Assembly: GCA_029959195.1 (NCBI GenBank)
Contig: CP114124.1
Coordinates: forward strand, 248,001-312,000
Length of the DNA: 64,000 nt
Direction of reading: 5' to 3'
From: Dictyophora rubrovolvata
Taxonomy: Eukaryota > Basidiomycota > Agaricomycetes > Phallales > Phallaceae
The position numbers and the translations under genes are program-made. Within the stretch, counting starts at the first letter, position 1; each line of letters begins with the position of its first letter. The notes under the pieces are model-generated. The model was not told the origin of the DNA and searched no databases. It saw only the letters and a program-made list of their open reading frames with translations. This document shows, in pieces, positions 60,121 to 64,000 of the stretch.

Positions 60121-61278
60121 CTACCACGGTGCCATTATTTCTTCTATATACTCCTTGGTCCAAACATGAGTTCGCCAATCAAGACAGTCTGTCACGTCCC
60201 ATACATCTCTAGCGAAATAAGACGGATGTGAAGATCCGTCACTGCCACCTTGAATGCCAGTGCTAGCAAAAAGACCTGTCGGGCCTATCAAGCCGTCTAC
60301 AGGTAAAGCGGTGTTATAAGGGCTGACTCTGACGAACAACTGATTCCGAGCATCTGGAATGTTGGCCAATGCTGCGCGAAGAGGGGGATCGGTACGGACA
60401 TCCCATTTTTGAATGGCAATTTCGACTATCAGCACTGAGAGGTTTGGAAAAGAGCTCCGACTGGAAGAGTTGTTGGTAACGGAGAAACGACCGTCCGAGT
60501 CTGGTTCGGTCGAAGAAGATGGCGATTGTCCCAGGCACCCTTGGACAATTTCAACACAAACACTTTGATCACAGTCAAGATGGTGTGTGAAACAAAGATG
60601 TGTCAAAAGTGGTGTACGTAGTTTGCCCTCAAGGTGGGAAAAAAGGAGGTATGGAAAGAGTTGTTCATATCTGCAATGCAGCCTTGTGATGTGTTTGAAC
60701 GGATGGTGACGCAGATCGACATATCTTAGTCCTCGTCGGACTGTCAGCTCGGCGGGTAGGAACGAGTCGATCTCAGGGATAGGGCGGATGTAGTTTAGGA
60801 AAAGAGTTCTGACGTTGGTGCAGAGAGATAATATTGTGGTTAGAAGGTCGGGCGGAATGATTAAATCGGGGCTTTGGATGTCGCCTGGTGAGTTGTCTAT
60901 GAGAGCGAGTCGTTTGACCGCGGAAGAGATAAGGTGGCGTGACCTGATGGCGGTACCACCACTATTACCATCGTGATCTGAAGGAGGAGCAAATACGCTT
61001 GCGAAAGATACCATTCGTTTCATGCCAACGATTTCCAAAGTCTCGAAAAAGACGGGGAAGAGATGTCTTCGTATTGACCTGGATATTTCGAGGAGTGCAT
61101 ACTGTGGATTCAGTTTACGTTTCGAACGCAGTGCTGCTAGATAGAGGATATAGTGTATTAGTTCGAGTGGAAACGCGGGTTGGAAGGGACGTAGATCAGG
61201 TTGCAGAGAGGAAGGAGGAACGCCGATTAGTGATTGTGTGAATTCGTTTTTGAAGAGAATTGATTGGAGTTTCTCCAT
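60121..61278 (-). CDS. F-box-like hypothetical protein, single exon
   Basis: An uninterrupted 385-codon frame from ATG 61278 to a stop at 60121, unusual here because almost all other genes have introns. After about 30 residues comes an F-box-like helix pair (PFQPAFPLELIHYILYLAAL). The rest includes LIIPPDLLTTILSLCTNVRT, AELTVRRGLRYVDLRHHPF, LRTPLLTHLCFTHHLDCDQS and SFPNLSVLIVEIAIQKWDV, a pattern of short strands and helices seen in the leucine-rich-repeat-like parts of basidiomycete F-box proteins. The C-terminus is ARDVWDVTDCLDWRTHVW. The likely role is as an SCF substrate receptor, by analogy only. Its start faces ELP6, 75 bp away from that gene's first usable ATG. Confidence 0.75.
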   Translation of the reverse strand: MEKLQSILFKNEFTQSLIGVPPSSLQPDLRPFQPAFPLELIHYILYLAALRSKRKLNPQYALLEISRSIRRHLFPVFFETLEIVGMKRMVSFASVFAPPSDHDGNSGGTAIRSRHLISSAVKRLALIDNSPGDIQSPDLIIPPDLLTTILSLCTNVRTLFLNYIRPIPEIDSFLPAELTVRRGLRYVDLRHHPFKHITRLHCRYEQLFPYLLFSHLEGKLRTPLLTHLCFTHHLDCDQSVCVEIVQGCLGQSPSSSTEPDSDGRFSVTNNSSSRSSFPNLSVLIVEIAIQKWDVRTDPPLRAALANIPDARNQLFVRVSPYNTALPVDGLIGPTGLFASTGIQGGSDGSSHPSYFARDVWDVTDCLDWRTHVWTKEYIEEIMAPW

Positions 61279-61353
61279 AATGGAAAGCGACTAATTCAGA
61301 GCGTAAATCACGAAAGTTTTGTTTTATTTTATAGCGTGTTTTTTTTACAACGT
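61279..61353. promoter_or_regulatory. Compact bidirectional promoter, F-box-like gene / ELP6
   Basis: Only 75 bp separate the F-box-like ATG (61278, minus) from the upstream ELP6 ATG (61354, plus). If ELP6 starts at 61444 the gap is 165 bp. No TATA box is evident. Transcription of both genes must start within or next to this interval, so their leaders may overlap. Confidence 0.5.
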
Positions 61354-62301
61354 ATGAACACGTATGTAGATGATTATCATCATCCGTCAGCGCCGCTTAC
61401 GTTATTGCCGCAGCGTCGTCCCCCCGTAAGCGACGACGGCCGCATGGCTCTACCAGCAGTAGATCTGTTGAACTTGTCGCCCGTTCCCAATCTCGACATC
61501 GCATTGAAGAATGGAGAGCACAAGATAGTTCTCATCAGTGATCATGTTGCATCGCCTGCTGATTTTATTCTCCACCGTGTCTTGTCGCAGTGCTTGAAAA
61601 GCTCCTCGACAGCGCTAACCACTATCATATCGCTGGAGCGTGAATTCGCTCAATGGTCTGCGATAGCCGCTAAAAGCAACATTCAATTATCCAAGCATTT
61701 GAACGACGGAAGTTTGGCGTATATTGATGGTCTATCTGTTTCCTCTTCTCCTCCACTTGGTTCGTCGGCTCAGGAGTTGAATATGGGAGAAGGATATCAT
61801 ACCGCCCCGTCAGCATTTCAAAGTACTGACGCTATTACTCTCAAGGGTCTATACTCAACTCTTGAGCGCACTCTGCAGAAGAGACAATCGCAACCCCACG
61901 TCTTGATCCTTGACTCTCCCTGTATCCTCGATTTCATCGGTGTCCCCTCTCTCGACATAACACGTTTCATCCGGGCCGTTGCTGGACTATATCGCTCCAA
62001 TGCGCTATCGTCTATCATTTTTGTCCGCGATCATATCACTTGCCCTCCCTCGGAGACCTCAACACCTTTCGATGCGCCGGTCCTCCGCCTGTTGGTATCT
62101 ATCTCTCACGTACATGTTGAGGTGCGGTCATTAAGGACTGGTCGGAGTGGAGCAATAAGCGGCGAAGTATCTTTGCATCCCGGTGGTGCTGGCGGGAGTA
62201 TGGTTAAAGGACAAGGTGGACGAATGGCTGCCGTGCAATACAAGCTGACGGATTCTGGTGCTGTGTTCTTCCAAAGGGGGATGAGTAAAGGCGTTTTGTG
62301 A
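61354..62301 (+). CDS. ELP6: Elongator complex subunit Elp6
   Basis: Elp6 forms the RecA-like hexameric ring Elp4-Elp5-Elp6 of Elongator, which modifies wobble uridine in tRNAs. The uninterrupted frame encodes 315 residues from 61354. Family features are MALPAVDLLNLSPVP, HKIVLISDHVASPADFILHR, GSLAYIDGLSV, PHVLILDSPCILDFIGV, ALSSIIFVRDHITCP, VRSLRTGRSGAISGEVSL and the end AVQYKLTDSGAVFFQRGMSK then GVL, which closely follows the end of human ELP6 as I remember it. The fold is RecA-like without a Walker A motif, as is normal for the family. Start choice: an in-frame ATG at 61264 would overlap the F-box-like gene. 61354 gives the longest non-overlapping product, while 61444 matches the human N-terminus best and may be the real start. 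It has no introns. Confidence 0.9.
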   Translation: MNTYVDDYHHPSAPLTLLPQRRPPVSDDGRMALPAVDLLNLSPVPNLDIALKNGEHKIVLISDHVASPADFILHRVLSQCLKSSSTALTTIISLEREFAQWSAIAAKSNIQLSKHLNDGSLAYIDGLSVSSSPPLGSSAQELNMGEGYHTAPSAFQSTDAITLKGLYSTLERTLQKRQSQPHVLILDSPCILDFIGVPSLDITRFIRAVAGLYRSNALSSIIFVRDHITCPPSETSTPFDAPVLRLLVSISHVHVEVRSLRTGRSGAISGEVSLHPGGAGGSMVKGQGGRMAAVQYKLTDSGAVFFQRGMSKGVL

Positions 62302-63030
62302 CCGTTGCATCTCTTTGGGTGTTGACTAACATCGTCATTGTTTTTTTTTCGCTTTGTTCCGAAGAAAAGCGGAGAAAGTTTTGAAGCAATGCTTCTTGCA
62401 AGTCCTGAGTCGTGCATGTGGCACATGCTCCTCATTACACACAGATCGTGAGGGTTCCAACGTTCAAATGCCCGATTCTAAATATGTATGATATCATTTC
62501 AATATCATTTAGATACGTATACATAACCAGTATTACTTTGTTTAATTCACAAGTGTTCGACATGTTTGTGACTCCAAGATTAATATCTTCTCTTGTTTGT
62601 CAATCAATGATGGATTTAAATGCCTAATTTGGTTTTTAAGTCATGGCTTGCATGTGACTGCCATTCAACAAATGGGACGTGGAGTTGTGTACCTTCAAAA
62701 ACGAAGCTTGATGTTCACTGGTATGGGTGTGATAACCCCGAGATGTTGCCGAGCTTTTGAGCATTTTACTCAGTAGTCCGCCTTGGGAACGTGGTAACAC
62801 TTGGTAGAAATCTCTAAATGACGGATATATCCGAAAGTGCACGCGACTTTTGAGAGTGAGTCAATGGACTATTCGAGACCCGTGTCGCGAAGAACAGACG
62901 GACAGGGGTATATGACATTTGGATAAAGACGTGCTCTAGCCTAGTTGGCCACGAAGGTGCCAAAGAGATCCGACATCATAACCTTGAGATATTAGATTGA
63001 TGATAAGTGTATTGTATACAGGATCCGAAA
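62302..63030. other. Intergenic region between convergent genes
   Basis: This interval of about 730 bp between the 3' ends of ELP6 and the dolichyldiphosphatase shows no gene. Confidence 0.5.
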
Positions 63031-63958
63031 CTAGGAGGGTTTCTTCTTCGTTGAAGTGTCGGTGTTCTTGCACGCTCGTTCCCATTCACTGCGCCACTTC
63101 TGCCATTCAGATTCTCGGCCCGCATCGCCCCAGATTGACCAGCCATCTCGAAGGCGAAACCATTGCGAGATCGATGAGTTCAATAGACCACGTCTAAACT
63201 TGCCCAAAAGGGTATGTGGGTAGTTGTTAGGGATATACTCGCATGATGCGTATGTTACGCAACCTATTGCAACGCCGATTAGACATCCCCAGAGCACTTG
63301 ATCGGGCGTATGATATGTCAAATAATATCTTAATAATGAGTAAATGAGTAAACCCCGAGTAAACCCTTCAGCGAAACCAGATGGCCACGTATTTGAGTAT
63401 GGGAACAACTTACCGGGAATAACAAACTAGTGCTGTCCAAAGGATTAATCCCATGTATATGAGAAGCCTAAATGCCTGATCTACAATTGAGTATCCAGTT
63501 GAGGTAAAGCGATGGCGGAAGCGTATGTGGAGAATCAGGAACGTTGAGAAATAGGCCATCCATTGACTATGTGAAGACGGAAAGCCATACCCATGACCGA
63601 GGGTTTCTGCATGAGAGGAAGGGGCGTATTATTAACAGTAAATTAGTGTGCGAATGTGAGCAAGGAAAAAAAGAAGAAATACTCGCCAACTGGTCTGTCC
63701 TGCTTTATCGCGTGTTTCAATACGTAATTAATGCCTTCGCATGCCAGCTGGCCGGCCCACATTTCCAGAATGACGAGTTCACGCGTTATGAAGGACAACG
63801 AGGCATATGCAGGCTGTAGTAAGGAATGTATGTATTTTAAAAAGGGCACTCTGTGTCTATAAATGTCATGAGACGTATAAAAATTGTATTACCATGAGCA
63901 GGATTGGACTGAGTGAGAGGAGTGCGAGACATAAAGACAAGTTTGAATTGGGGTCGTC
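63031..63958 (-). CDS. CAX4: Dolichyldiphosphatase (5' end outside window)
   Basis: This ER membrane enzyme hydrolyses dolichyl diphosphate released during N-glycosylation, so that the lipid can be reused. The visible exons start after an acceptor at 63959-63960 (DDPNSNLSLCLALLSLSPIL) and run to TAG at 63031. The PAP2 phosphatase signature is complete: KHAIKQDRP, GYGFPSSHSQW and CYSRYYLTYHTPDQ. Membrane spans are visible around these (LLIYMGLILWTALVC; GCLIGVAIGCVTYASCEYI). The C-terminal SISQWFRLRDGWSIWGD and ESEWQKWRSEWE are typical of the fungal enzyme. One intron (about 63690-63600) appears to use a GC donor (G|gcgagt) with a normal tgcag acceptor; a GTTGGC donor five bases earlier would break the frame. 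The first exon lies beyond base 64000. Confidence 0.92.
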
Positions 63959-64000
63959 TATATGAAAGATGAGAACGTATATACTGACGAATTAAACGGA

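Noticed and set aside
1-64000. CRISPR arrays, tRNA, rRNA and transposase or reverse transcriptase genes
   Set aside because: Scanning by eye found no direct-repeat array, no convincing cloverleaf and no catalytic motifs of mobile elements. A tRNAscan and repeat-library search would be needed to exclude them fully.

Overview
The window looks like nuclear DNA from a basidiomycete fungus, probably Agaricomycotina. Genes are cut by many short spliceosomal introns of about 45-75 bp, and the proteins are fungal in character: a vacuolar carboxypeptidase Y, a DHA2 drug transporter, a BCS1-like AAA ATPase, F-box-like proteins and a dolichyldiphosphatase. I saw no organellar, bacterial or viral sequence and could not name the species. 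Gene models were spliced by eye from open frames, GT..AG signals and protein family conservation, so exon edges are less certain than the gene calls.

Layout. 1-1167: RPF2, a ribosome assembly factor, running off the left edge. 3.4 kb: a small membrane protein. 5.9-6.9 kb: an acidic, tyrosine-rich unknown. 7.5-10.9 kb: a protein of about 1,000 residues with three identically spaced zinc modules, an AT-hook, polyproline and an RS-rich tail. 14.4-15.1 kb: a three-finger zinc protein. 16.2-18.4 kb: carboxypeptidase Y. 23.2-25.1 kb: a UBA/zinc finger/UBX protein. 25.8-27.0 kb: a second three-finger zinc protein. 34.6-37.6 kb: a KLHDC4/Kel3 kelch protein. 38.2-38.8, 40.6-41.3 and 43.4-44.8 kb: three unknowns. 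45.5-46.9 kb: an F-box-like protein. 48.8-50.9 kb: a BCS1-like ATPase. 51.3-54.0 kb: a DHA2 transporter. 58.3-59.1 kb: a decayed membrane dipeptidase (M19). 60.1-62.3 kb: a divergent pair, an F-box-like gene and Elongator subunit ELP6. 63.0-64.0 kb: dolichyldiphosphatase, running off the right edge.

The genes are mostly unrelated housekeeping and regulatory functions; this is not a metabolic cluster. Genes are separated by long gene-poor stretches (18.4-23.2, 27.0-34.6 and 54.0-58.3 kb) that hold short frames and what may be decayed coding sequence. The least explained items are the zinc-module protein at 7.5-10.9 kb, the two similar three-finger genes and the frequent use of splice donors starting GTT. 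I did not find a convincing new multi-gene system.
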